From positions 496,001 through 560,000 of the forward strand of contig JAFCMP010000412.1 of the NCBI GenBank assembly GCA_017506865.1: DNA of 64,000 bases. Direction: 5' to 3'. Below, in pieces: positions 26,601 through 37,250 of the stretch (position 1 is its first letter; each line of letters begins with the position of its first letter). A model generated the notes under the pieces. It had not been told where the DNA came from, did not search any database, and was given only the letters and a program-made list of their open reading frames with translations. The stretch is from Tribonema minus. Its lineage: Eukaryota; Sar; Xanthophyceae; Tribonematales; Tribonemataceae. The position numbers and the translations under genes are program-made.

Positions 26601-29600
26601 TCTCTGAGGGAAGTCTGTCAAGTAACTGTGTCTGCGCCGGCCCGCCCTGATCAAGACCATGTGCGCCATGGGGCAGGTGAAGTTCAAGTTGCAGTTCCTC
26701 GGCAAGAAGGAAAGTTTCGGAATGTGTTTGGGCAGTTGAGCTCTGAACGCAGTGGGGAGGAAAGAAGTCACGTATGCACACATTCTCATTTCTACTGGTC
26801 ATTCAGCCGCTGCCTGGTTTCTTACGGTGTGCACAGACCTCAAATACAGTCCGGCTTCTCCTAATGAACTCTCATTGGCAGTGCCACGGCTGCGTACCGT
26901 CATGTGCCAAATTAGGCCGGTCGGTCAAATATTTAGAATGGTCAAAAAAAGCACTCGGACACTGAATCAGGATCACACAAAAAAAGCCAGGCGCAATTAG
27001 GACAGGGCCTCCAAAACACCCTCAAGTGGGCGCTATACTTCGAAGTATGACTATCATCGAGACCTGCAATATATTGTGCGTGCTGCTTTTGTTTCGCTGT
27101 TGAACCAATCCGAACAACACACTTCTTGAAGTTGCATTGACGAAATGATTAGCAGCTGCAATCACAAATTCAAAGACAGCTCAAAATCTTAGAGGGTTTT
27201 CCACCCCGCGAGCCCTAACAGCAGCACTATGTAGCAATACCACCTCAGCTCCATCCTCACATTGAGACGCGAAAGGCTTGCTTGCTTTCCAGGCGAAGTG
27301 CGTGTGGGAGACCGGTTGAGGGATTTTATCAGCTAAAAGTACCACCAGGCCTAAGAAGGAATGCCCAAAAAAAACACCCAGGCTTAATAAGGATCGGTGC
27401 CCGGTACGCTCCTAATTCTTGGCTGACCGGCCTAATTTGGCACATGACGGTATTTCTTCCGTTCGCGCTTCCTCTACACTGATCATGCCGCCGCACCGCA
27501 TAAAGACATTGAATGTGAATGTGTGCAGGCGCCACTTCCACAGTTTGCACATGGCAAGCTGTATGTATTTCCTCACGTCGAAAGGGCTGGCTGAGTGCGC
27601 CGTCTGGCAGTGATGCCTCGGCCATGGGGGTTCAGCGAACCATAGTGCAACGTGCCGCGGCGCTTGGCACTTAGGGTTAGGGTTAGAAGAATTACATGGG
27701 GTCAGAATTTGCCGCAGCACGTGCCTCTCAGCGTTGATTGATGGAACTTCATACGCTTTGAAAGGTCAGGCATCAAATGAAGTACTGCGGAGTGCTTTGA
27801 ACCACAACGAGAAGTAGACACCAGCGCCGCCTTGCCGAGTCTCATGAAGTGCCACTGCACAAGCGAGGGTTAGGGTTAGGGCTAGTTCGCTGATATGATA
27901 GCACACTTATGTCAACCTCAACTCTCACTTCAACTCTCAACCCCGGAAAATCAGGGCGCGCAGGGCGCGCTGTGGCCGTACATCCTCAACGTCGGCTCGT
28001 CGTCCTTCGTCGGCGGCGCCATGGTGACGCGCTTCTTTGATGCGCGCTTCCTCTACACGCCCTTCGCGGCGAGCATCGTTACGGCGGCATTCACCGCGTA
28101 CGTCATGATGTGGGTCTTCCTGGGCGCCGTGAGGTTCTCGGACCCAGGTTTCATCAGCGCTCAGCAGGTGCGTCACCTCCATGGTACTGTACTTCAAGTG
28201 TGTACTTCAAGTACTACATTTCATCCTGATCATTCTGCGGCAGGCACCGATTGCTTTAGATTCCACCCTAGCGCTAGTGCTGAGCACCGCCACAGCAGCA
28301 GCACACAGCACGTCGCAATCGTGGGTCTCAGTTAGTTTGCTCAAACTTCAACTACATCAGCGCTTATGCGAGCTGTTCGTGGTATGCTATACGTGCCATC
28401 TGCGCCATGCGCAGTGCGGCAGCGCAGCGTCGTGATGCCGGGGCTGCTGACGTACATTACGATGCAAATTTTGCTGCAGGCGATGCTCATGTTGGTCACA
28501 GGAGTTGTTAGCAGGCGGCACTGGCGGGCCGCAATCAGATTTAAAGATTGCCCAGTGACGCACCGAATGATGCACCACAAGTTTTGGCAGCGAGCACGTA
28601 CGCTATGCAATAGTTTTTTGCAGGGACTGTGCTGTCTATAGGCCTAGTTTTTATCAGCGCGCGCCTCGGGTGCGTCACCGCAGTGCTGTGCACTTCACCC
28701 TCCCGCACGGCTGCAACTGGCATACGCTGCGGCATGGGCCTTTGTAGGGGGCTCATGAGCTCGCTGAAAGTGCTGGGCTTTTTCGCGCCCTGAGCGAGAA
28801 TTGATACTAAGTGCTCACAGGATCTGAAGAGGGGTCGCCCCTGGCGCGCAAGAGTCAGAGCGAATACATCAATCGTGCCTTTGATTTATGCACTTCCAGA
28901 GCGCATGAGGCGCAGAACGCATTGCAGGTGGCTGCTGAATAAAGTGCGCTTGCTGTTGCCTCATCAGGAGCCCGCGCTGTCCGCGAACTTCAAGAAACGC
29001 ATGGAGACGCTCCTGGAGGAGGAAGCGGGGGAGGGGCAGGGGCCCGAGGGGTTGCCAACGGGCCCGCTGTGCTACACGTGCAGCCTGGAGCGACCGATTC
29101 GGGCAAAACACTGCCGGTGAGAATGTAATTTGTAGTGGTGGGGTCAGCGTGTAGTGTGCGGAATGAGGTAGGGGTTGCCAACGGGCCCGCTGTGCCGCAC
29201 ATGCAGTCTGGATGAGCTGCAGTTGTTGACCACCCCACCTGCTTGACAGTACACGCGACCGTGCTTCCGTTGCGCAATGCGCAAATGCCACGGCGAGCCC
29301 TGTTTTCTCTTCCCTCACTCCCTTTCCTCACGCACATGCACGCAGCCTCAAAGACTCACGCACTCACTCACTGACTCACTCATTCGCGCGTGCGCTCTCA
29401 GGGTCTGCCGGCGCTGCGTGCGCTGCTTCGACCACCACTGCGCCTTTGTACGCAACTGCATCGGCCTGCGGAACTACTCGTACTTCTACCTGTACCTGGT
29501 CTTCTTCCTGGCGGCGACAGTCACGCACGTAACTGCCGGGGCGCTGTGGCTGTGGCGCCTGGGGTTCGACTGGCTCGTGGCGGTGTCCACGGTGTATACG

Positions 29601-30379
29601 ATACTGTACGTAGTGATGGGCATCGGGCTGGTGCAGTACCACACGCAGCTCATCAGCCGCAACCTCACCACCAACGAGCACCAGGCAAGAACTTCAAAGT
29701 ACTGGGGATCGGCGATGCAGAACAAGGATCGACAACAGCTCTCGAACACAGCACTCTCGTTTTGAGAGCGATTGTTGCCCGGCTCTGCTTGTTACATGTG
29801 GTGACGTACCCACATTAGGGTTAGGGTTAGGGTCAGGGTTAGGACCCCCACAGCCGTCGCTGCACCCTGCATCTCTGCTGAATGTCTGCCTCGATGAGCA
29901 GAACCGGCGTGTCGGGCCTGTTGCGCCTGGCGCGGGCATGGCACCTGCAGATTTGTTGCAGTGCACTGGCTTGACCTTGTACTGTAGTGCTCCATTTCTT
30001 TGTGTTCTGCCGTGTTTCCAGCCAACACCACAGTGACTTTCTCTATAGTTGCGTGTTTTGATTCTGGCAGATGCCTCATTCATCGTGCAATCCGCATTAC
30101 CTCCAAGTAATCGATCCACAATTTCGTCCATGGCAGTTCTGAAGGTGCTGACGACAGTACGCTCCCCCCCCCCTTCCCCCTCGTGCAAAATAGAACTGGC
30201 ACCGGTACGCCTACCTGCGGGACCACGCGGGACGGTTCTCCAACCCCTTCAGCCGAGGAGGCTTTGTGGCCAACTTCCTGTCTAGAATCGTCTACATGGA
30301 CTCTGACAAACGCCCGGGGCTGCCCATTGACCCTCACCAGCAGCGGGCCCCGCTGTTGGGTGGCGAAAGCGCCGTCTGA
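20691..30379 (+). CDS. Ankyrin-repeat DHHC palmitoyltransferase (HIP14/Akr1 type)
   Basis: Multi-pass Golgi or endomembrane enzyme that S-palmitoylates proteins. Exons are 20691-20879, 21240-21395, 22311-22442, 23655-23819, 24750-24899, 25788-25879, 26434-26524, 27955-28167, 28968-29116, 29402-29684 and 30194-30379, giving about 601 residues. Residues about 64-295 form ankyrin repeats (DGHSLMHWAA, DENADSPLHWA, GQSPLHLAALRGH). Exon 8 encodes hydrophobic membrane segments ending in RFSDPG, the usual DPG motif. The Cys-rich domain runs CYTCSLERPIRAKHC then CRRCVRCFDHHC, with catalytic Cys about residue 459; the following residues are AF where PW is usual. The TTNE motif closes exon 10, and NPFSRGGFVANF matches the C-terminal cytosolic segment. 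Intron 10 is GC-AG (CAG|GCAAGA). Exon 7 has a partial rival copy downstream; the model picks the one with both edges. Confidence 0.95.
21976..22310 (+). repeat. Acceptor-edge copies of DHHC-gene exon 3
   Basis: Copies of the start of exon 3 (SGDVQLM, LLLLAG) with an upstream AG begin at 21980 and 22144; the true exon begins at 22311. Spacings are 164 and 167 bp. The middle copy is nearer in sequence to the true exon than the first. Confidence 0.92.
22443..22900 (+). repeat. Donor-edge copies of DHHC-gene exon 3
   Basis: After the true donor at 22443, copies of the last 70 or so bases of exon 3 (coding GHLKALKW in the original) end in donor-like sites near 22590, 22771 and 22893. All three keep a GTGAGT, GTGCGT or GTGCGC donor. 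Confidence 0.92.
23084..23654 (+). repeat. Acceptor-edge copies of DHHC-gene exon 4
   Basis: Copies of the start of exon 4 (LRSRGADVDCRDRQG) preceded by CGCAG begin at 23084, 23262 and 23467; the true exon begins at 23655. Spacings are 178, 205 and 188 bp. Confidence 0.92.
23820..24190 (+). repeat. Donor-edge copies of DHHC-gene exon 4
   Basis: The true donor at 23820 is followed by near-identical copies of the exon end (DENADSPLHWA) with donors at 23996 and 24176, spaced 176 and 180 bp. Intronic sequence between the copies is also repeated. Confidence 0.93.
24412..24749 (+). repeat. Acceptor-edge copies of DHHC-gene exon 5
   Basis: Copies of the exon start (GHTPVMVMLL, GHDVDARDA) preceded by a pyrimidine tract and AG begin at 24412 and 24580; the true exon begins at 24750. 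Spacings are 168 and 170 bp. Confidence 0.93.
24900..25340 (+). repeat. Donor-edge copies of DHHC-gene exon 5 plus telomere-like run
   Basis: Copies of the exon 5 end (HLAALRGHLDAVEYLVLEAN) end near 25029, 25131 and 25330. Only the first keeps a clear GT donor. A perfect-looking TTAGGG array of about five units lies at 25244-25275, between two copies. Confidence 0.88.
26216..26690 (+). repeat. Half-copies flanking DHHC-gene exon 7
   Basis: A copy of the start of exon 7 lies at about 26216-26262, and a copy of its end, with a GT donor, at about 26630-26680. The true exon at 26434-26524 sits between and is the only one with both halves. Confidence 0.82.
28640..28682 (+). repeat. Decayed copy of DHHC-gene exon 8 donor edge
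   Basis: The stretch resembles the last 30 bases of exon 8 (GFISAQ) with its GTGCGTCACC donor, about 500 bp beyond the true donor at 28168. A similar single copy of an exon 9 segment (LPTGPLC) lies at about 29168-29215. Confidence 0.7.
29815..29845 (+). repeat. Intronic TTAGGG telomere-like array
   Basis: Four to five TTAGGG-type units, one degenerate, lie in intron 10 of the DHHC gene. Confidence 0.9.
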
Positions 30380-31525
30380 CGGTTACACAGCGTATAACCG
30401 TGAGGGTGGCGTTTGTGTCCTTGTAGTGGTGGTGCCTGTGTGCGTGTCGTGGCGTGGTTGCCGTCGGCGCTTTTCGAGCGCCCCTGGCCTGGCCATATAA
30501 AGCAAAACTGCCTCATGGTGGCAGCTTCAGACTCGAAATGTGAGGGGTGTCTCCTGCTTTGCTCCTTGCGCGACGCGTGTGCATTTGTGCGTGTGTTTGC
30601 GTGTGGCGGTGAAGCAAGCGTTCAGCACCTGCACCTGTGTCAGCAACATTCCAGAGTCTGTTCAAATTCGACAGGAGCTTGCATGCATGCTTTTCTGCAA
30701 TGTAAATGCTCGTGTTGTTTGCACATGAGTCGGTTCGCGCTGTGCAGGGCGGCAGTATGTGCGGCTCTTCACGTCATTCCTCAATACAAGTGGTGACAGC
30801 TGTGCCGAGTACCAAAGTCCACACCATCGTCTGTTTGGCAGTACTGCTGCTATTGAACACCAGCCATCGATGAATGAGGCAAGTATACGAGTGCAATGAA
30901 GCAGCCCATGTACTACGCACGAGACATGTGTTGACATCTGCTGAGGAATTCCGGGAGCAGCAATGCCGTGTACATGCAGTAAAGTAGCACCTGCATCGGA
31001 ACCCCTGCGCGAACTTACATCAGCTTGAGCCTTCCAAAATTGAGGTCGGAGCGCGGGATGGCGGCCACTGAAGCATATCAGAAGCCACATTCTCAACAGG
31101 CGTTTGTCACAAACATGCCACGAGACAGCCAGGGGCACCCCCATGGTGTTTTGCATGCTGGGGCCTTAGCACACATTTCCGCCATGAAATGAAGTTCAAC
31201 GACAGCAGTGCGCTTGCGCAGATGCGGTGCGCGGCAGCATGCGTGCGACACAGTGACACAGTGCACGTACAACACTCAAGCTGGCATCTCATGCGACCGG
31301 GCAGCAGCGCTCCACACAACATCATCGCAGTTGACGGCAGCACCCCCCCAGCTTTTGTGACACATATACTTGAAGTACATTGTTGTGGAGCACCATACGA
31401 AATCATCGCACCAACCGATGCGCCCACACATATGAGGTGGGCCTTGTGGGGTCGTTGACCTATTGCACACCCGTGAGGAAACGCATGAAGAGACCTATAC
31501 ACGGGACCCGCTTCTAGGGCAAGCA
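30380..31525. other. Intergenic spacer between two convergent genes
   Basis: No coding exon could be supported on either strand. It should carry two 3' untranslated regions. Open frames here lack conserved motifs and compositional coding signals. Confidence 0.5.
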
Positions 31526-34500
31526 TCATGGGGGGGCATCGGCAGCGGCCACGTCCATGGTCAGGTGGTGTATCTTCTTGCGCCCGCCCATGAACTTGGC
31601 AAACCCTGTGCAGCGGCAGGCACGCAAGTACACGTGGCGTGATGTTGGTGAGAAGTGACTATCAATGACTCAGCACGTATGGTGACACAGCATACATCGG
31701 TGAGGTATATTGCAGCAAGTCATGGTGTTTCTGAACCCAAGTGTACAGGCCATGAGGTTCTACCCCGAAACCTAGGTCATAACCCTAACCCTAACCCTAA
31801 CCCTAAGGATGGGGTCTCCTGGAGGCCCAACTAGGCTTTGTATGGTTGCTTCAGCTGCCAGCTTACATGTGCGTTTTGAGCATACGCATAGGAAGGGCAT
31901 TAGAGCTGTATGTCTTGCATCAGGGTTATGATATTTTATAAATACACTCATGCGGAAGAAAAAAAATACATCTTCATCTGGCATCAAGCTTGACATCAAT
32001 AATATGGTCTTCTTCACGCCCTTAACAAAACTCGTCAGTAACAAGTGCGCAAGGTTGTCAAACTGCACGGCACCGACGTGAGAACGGTCATACCCAACTA
32101 TATCAAGCGCAAGAGACCGTCAAAGTACTGACACATCAATGTGCGCAGCTACAGTAGTATAATGATGGGATAAGTGCCTGTGGTTCTTTGCCAGTGCACA
32201 TGGGCCAGAGTCTGGGCCACTGAGGTACAGCACAGACGCATTTGGGAGCTGAACCATGTTGAAGCAGCACGTTGGGGACACAGGATACTCCACAGGGCCA
32301 ACGTGTACACAAATCTCGTCGCATAATAAGAAACGCCAGCAGAGCCAGCATGAGATGGCATGCACAAAACCTTTTGCGATCGGCACATTCTCAGCGCCAA
32401 CACTTCACCGCATTGCACAATTAGGTGTGACATATTCTTATTAGCAGTCTTTTGTAACTCACATTTGTCCTTGTCGGGAGTGGACAGCTCGTTGTTCCAG
32501 CTGCAGCGGCGCAAGCAGTACGTGCAGGCGCCATGGCAGTCAGCATCACTGTAGCGTCAACCGATGTATGCAGGAGTAGCTCAGATCATTGAACTTCAAT
32601 CGATCACAATTCCACTTGAAAGTAGCAATAACTTCAGGAAGCACAGTTGCACGAATTGACAATGTTGCACGGCAAAGATAATACTTCTGACACTTTGTGA
32701 GACTAAAACAAGTCACTACCCTACTACTCAAACAAACGCTAGCTCCAACCTTGTAAGCCATGGTCAAACCCTGGCCTTGATCATAGGCCTAAGCCTGATT
32801 CTACTTCCAGCTGACAGTGCACATAGTGCTTGCTCTGGTTCTAACCCTAATTGTAACCCTTATTACTTACGTGGCTGCATAGTAGCGCTTGCAGTCGACT
32901 GCGCAGGTGCTGCTGCACTCCGCCTGAAAGAAGGGCAGGCCCACTGACGTTGGCGTAGCAATAAAGCGGCAGCGGCAGAGGAGTGACAGCAATGAGTAAA
33001 GTCTTGAGTGACTCGGTATTGCTGGGTAAGCAGGCTAGTGCAGGGGTTCTTGCAAGACAACCTCATGAATTCAGGAGCACAACTGCAAGTGTACCAGGGG
33101 AGCGAATGACACCCTTGTTGAGAATCATTGGAGGGTATCCCACTCCTGCTGTAAAGAATGAAAAGTAGAGACGTGCGTAACTCCTCTTCCCCCCCCCGGG
33201 GCGCGTTGTCTAGAGGCATGGCAACAGGCGCAAGTGCTGACGTCTAGTCTACTGTTACGACACAAAGGGGTATTTTAAGACTTACACTCCCAATTCTCCT
33301 CCTTATTGGTTCTCTTATAATTACTTCACTTATTGACCGCACTGATTCCTGAGAATTATTTCTGGTGTTTTGTTGGCCTAACCTCACCCTGACCACCCCC
33401 CCTCGCCCTGAATGCATCCTGGGATTTACTGTTGTCACTGTGATTCAAATTAGGAACAGGAAGACCTGACGTTGCAAAAACAGGACCCAGAATCAGACCA
33501 CTTTCGCCGCGCCTGTTTGAACTCTGCCTTCATTTGGTGCTATATGTTATTGTGACATGTTGTTGAGGTCATGAGGTGAATGCACCGGTGCTGCAGTTGG
33601 TCAGCAATCATGCTGGCACTGACTGAGAGAGTGACAATGCTCGACCACATGTGTATGTCTCACCTAAAGGGTCGTCTGCCGAGGTGCTGGTGAGGAGGGC
33701 GTGTAAGCACAGCTCCTTGCCTGTCAGACGTACAGGCGCACACATTATTTTAAGATCGTTAAAGCATAATCGCAAACTAGATGCAAAATGGTGGTCAAGA
33801 CACAAATTAAGGAAACAGTGCGACGGGGAAAGCACCGGTGATAGATGAAACTGTGCACGATTTTCAGTGCGCCTTAGGGTGTGTGCACGAATTAGTGCTG
33901 GGATCAGGTATGATGAGCATTGATAAAAGCTACTTCAAGCTGAGCTACCTGCAAAGCACAAGGCAGCGCGCAGAATGAATGGTCTAGCACCAGTGATCTA
34001 CAAAATTGTGAGTTGCTTCGACTGTGCCCTCATGGAGTTTGCTGTGTGCTGTCATGAGCCTCATCACCACGGGTCGCGATGTTTTCTGATGCAGGTGTAA
34101 GCATGTATTGCTGGCGCCACGCGGCTTACAGTATAGGTCGCACCAGTGGGCCAGCACGTGCAGGCAGGCAAGCAGATCTTTGAATGTCCTTGTGAACCCA
34201 AGTATATATGTGTACTGCCGACGCCACATTACTTACAGTATAGGTCGCAGCAGTGTGCGGACACATGCAGCTAGGCCAGCAAAACGTTCTTGTAACATCA
34301 GACGTATGTATGTATTGCCGACGTCACATTACTCACAGTACAGGTCGCACCAGTGCGCGGACACATGCAGGTAGGCCAGCTGGTGACGGTCGAGCGGCTC
34401 CCTGCAGCGGACGGCAGGGGCATCAGAGGGGCATATGCACATACATGAGTACACCCGCTGTACACTCAAGACTACTGTAGTACACTTGGACATCAGACAC

Positions 34501-36278
34501 GCAATGCACAGATACCAGCTCCTTGAGGGCAACAGCAACAGCAACGCGGGCGGCGGTGGTGGCCTGTTGAAATGCTGTCCTGTTTGCATCAACTACCAAG
34601 CAGGAAACGCACAGGCTCCGCTGTCTGCACTGAAGCGCTGCTACATCTGCGGCAAAATGCCGAACAATGAATGCAGCAAATCTCATGCGTGCACGCCAGT
34701 GCTCAGTGGAACTCACTGGAAGTCGAAAAACAGCGGATCGGCGAGCAGCGCAGTTGTTGTGGAAGATGTGGTCGTGGTGCTTGTCATGCTGGATGAACTG
34801 TATGTCGTGTTGGTACTACTAAATGCCATGTCAGTAGTGCCATTGCCGTTGTCATTGCCGTCGCCGCCGGCAGCAGCGCCGCCACCAACCGCCCCTGCCT
34901 CGGCGCCATTTCCGTCAGCTGTTTCACCTCCGGTCGGTGTGCCATCGTCGTCGCCGCCATCGCTGCCACTGTCCTTGCCGCTGTCGTCACCAGTGCCATT
35001 TGCGGAATCACCGCTGCCGCCTCCGCCACCGCCACTGCTGCTGCTGTGGTGGCTGCTGCTGCCGCTGTTGCTGCCACTACTACTCTTGCTGCCACTGCTT
35101 TTGGATTTGCTTGTGCCGCTGTTGCTTTTGCTTGCGCTGCCGGTGCCGGTGCTGCCACTGCCTTGACTGGCCTTGCCGCTGCCGCTGCTGCCGCCGCTGC
35201 CGCCGCTGTCGCCGCTGCCGCTGCCGCCGCCGCTGCCGTCGCCGCTGCCGCCGCTGCTGTTGTCATCATTGCTACTGCTAGAGTGCCATTGGTCGATGTC
35301 ACTGCCAACAGGCAGCGAGCCGCTCTGCGCAGCGCCGCCGGCGCTGGTGGTCACATCTTGAAGTTTGCGCTGCTTCTCGGCGACGACGCTCCCCCCCTCG
35401 AAGCTAAAGTCGTAGAAGCGGTGATGGTACGCGGGCGACGCTGCGCAGTCGTCGACGGCGATGGCACAGTGCTCAGCTGTAAGCAGCGCGTCCTCGTAAA
35501 ATAGCGAGGTGTAGCCCTCGACGCGCAGCCGCTGCGCCGCGAAGTGGCGCGCGTCGCGGTCGGCGCGCTGCTTCTGCAGTGCGCATGCGAGGCGCGCGAG
35601 AACAGAGCGTGAGAGGTGGTCGGAAGCGGGAGCTCCGCTTTGCTTGCAGGCCACGCAGGAAAATTCCGTTGCGCTCAGGGCAGACAATCGGATTCAGACA
35701 GGAAATGCAAGAGGGACGCGACTTGGCTGGTGACGGCGCATTTGCAGTTGCCGCTAGGTGTACAGCACGGAGTGGCAGCAGGTTCAGCATGAGATCATCT
35801 GTGTAGTGATAACTGAACCGCCGTTAGCATTTTTGCTGTCCGCTGCCAGTGGTGTGGATTGACTTTGAAGTCATACGTAAGACCGCTGTAAGCAACAGCA
35901 CAACATTGCAAGGCTGAAGCAGCGGCCATAGTCTATGACAACAGGCAATTAACGCGCCACAGCTGTACGCAAGCTTGTTGATGCTGAGCGGGGACCCATG
36001 ATGTCACTCTCGAGTTGCTCAGAAAATCTTCAAGCATGAAAGTGTAAGAGGTATGACAGCAATGGCTCACGTACCAGGTAGGCGGACACCATCTCGTCGA
36101 TGGCAGCCTCCGACACCGAGTAGTCGGTGGAGCTCCAGTAATCGATGGCGCTCTCCGACACCGAGGAGTCCATAGAGCTCCAGTACTCCCATGTATACGA
36201 GGACGAGGTCACTGCAGCAGCGTCCTGGCAGATTACAAGGACCAGCGTGGCTCTCGACAGTCTGCGAACTAAGCGCAT
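31526..36278 (-). CDS. Secreted Ser/Gly-rich, Cys-rich protein A, unknown family
   Basis: Function unknown. Minus-strand exons are 36075-36278, 34717-35573, 34337-34401, 32871-32943, 32463-32548 and 31526-31605; the frame is continuous through introns of phases 0, 2, 1, 2 and 1, giving about 454 residues. The N terminus (MRLVRRLSRATLVLVICQDA) looks like a signal peptide; an upstream in-frame ATG lies at 36326. Next come two copies of a 16-residue Trp/Ser/Tyr unit. A conserved block in exon 2 (residues about 69-140) precedes a 180-residue Ser/Gly/Thr-rich region. The C-terminal third is Cys-rich: HWCDLY, then C-x3-C-x3-C-x2-YY, then C-x3-C-x2-C-x3-C-S-W. No membrane anchor is evident at the C terminus. 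Protein B, divergently transcribed at 37251-42743, is a clear paralogue with matching motifs and mostly matching intron positions. Confidence 0.75.
31782..31806 (-). repeat. TTAGGG telomere-like array in intron
   Basis: Four CCCTAA units on the plus strand lie in the last intron of the minus-strand Cys-rich gene. Confidence 0.92.
34103..34336 (-). repeat. Donor-edge copies of protein A exon 3
   Basis: The true donor is at 34336. Copies of the exon end (coding LHVSAHWCDLY in the original) with donor-like sites lie about 100 and 207 bp further along the minus strand, near 34236 and 34129. Coding sequence in the copies has drifted but remains obvious. Confidence 0.88.
34840..35270 (-). repeat. 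Coding Ser/Gly/Thr triplet-repeat region
   Basis: Dense AGC/GGC/GAC-type triplets within exon 2 of protein A encode a long Ser/Gly-rich linker. It is compositionally unlike the conserved ends of the same exon and makes misleading Ala- or Cys-rich frames on both strands. Confidence 0.85.
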
Positions 36279-37250
36279 GGCGCCAAGCCGTGCTTTGCTT
36301 GCTGGTCCGACGCGCTGCACAAGCACGCGGTAGCTTCATCACTACCACCAGCGCCTGATACGTCTTGCTGGCCGTCGTTCCTGCGTTAGGATGGTCCCTT
36401 GTTGGTTCTCGCTGAGGGATGCACTCGTTCCTGCTCGCAAGCACGCCGCCGAGCACACACACTTTCGGCGAGATCTACTCAAGTGATGAAACAAAATCGA
36501 GTTGAAGTTGAACTACTCTCAGGTGCCTCGTCCCTGCTCCCTGCTTAGAGTACGGCAACATGTGCTGCCGTTGCTCTTGAACAGTGCAGGCCAGAGAACG
36601 CTGGGCGGATCCGCCGCTGCAAGTAACTGCTCTCGGTTTGGCTCTGTGAATACTTGTGACTGCGCAAGCGCCAGGCAGCGAGCCCACCACTGGGTGGCGT
36701 GGCGCGCGCGAGCAGCAATTGACGTCAAAGCACCCGTGTGGACCACACAGCTGTGCTTAAGCCGGCGGCAAGCGCTGCAAGACCGAAGCGCCGGCTACAA
36801 CCAGGTACGTATCTGGTGCTGGATCTGCTCTGACGCCCGAGACGGAGCGTTACCGGTCAGTCCCGCGCGACACAATGTGTCACGACTTGTCAAATTCCGG
36901 CCGCAATGATTTGCTTTACATGCACACATTTGACCGTGGAAAAAAAGCAAGCTTGAAAACCAAGCCTGAGAAATCATTGACCGTCGTGGAGCTAAGCGCG
37001 ACTCCCCTGGCCACAATATGTTGCATAGCGCTGAGTTCTTTTGATATGTCACATACAAATGACATACTTCGAAGTGGTAGATTTGTGCTGAATTGCCATT
37101 AGCCGGTGTGTTGATTGCTTAGACATCGAAGCTCTAGGCTTATTCCTCACCGCGCATCTCCTTGGCGTGCAATGACACTGAGCTGAATGAGCAGGGGCTC
37201 ATGGCAAGATGCTCGTTCGTCTCTAAATTGCCGCTCTGCGCAGGCTAATC
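36279..37250. promoter_or_regulatory. Shared upstream region of the divergent Cys-rich pair
   Basis: A 972 bp interval separates the predicted starts of the paralogous genes, so both promoters should be here. No exon is supported and no named regulatory element is recognised. Confidence 0.45.

Noticed and set aside
26577-26802. Second exon 7 for the DHHC gene
   Set aside because: It repeats only the 3' half of exon 7, so joining it would duplicate residues absent from the family.
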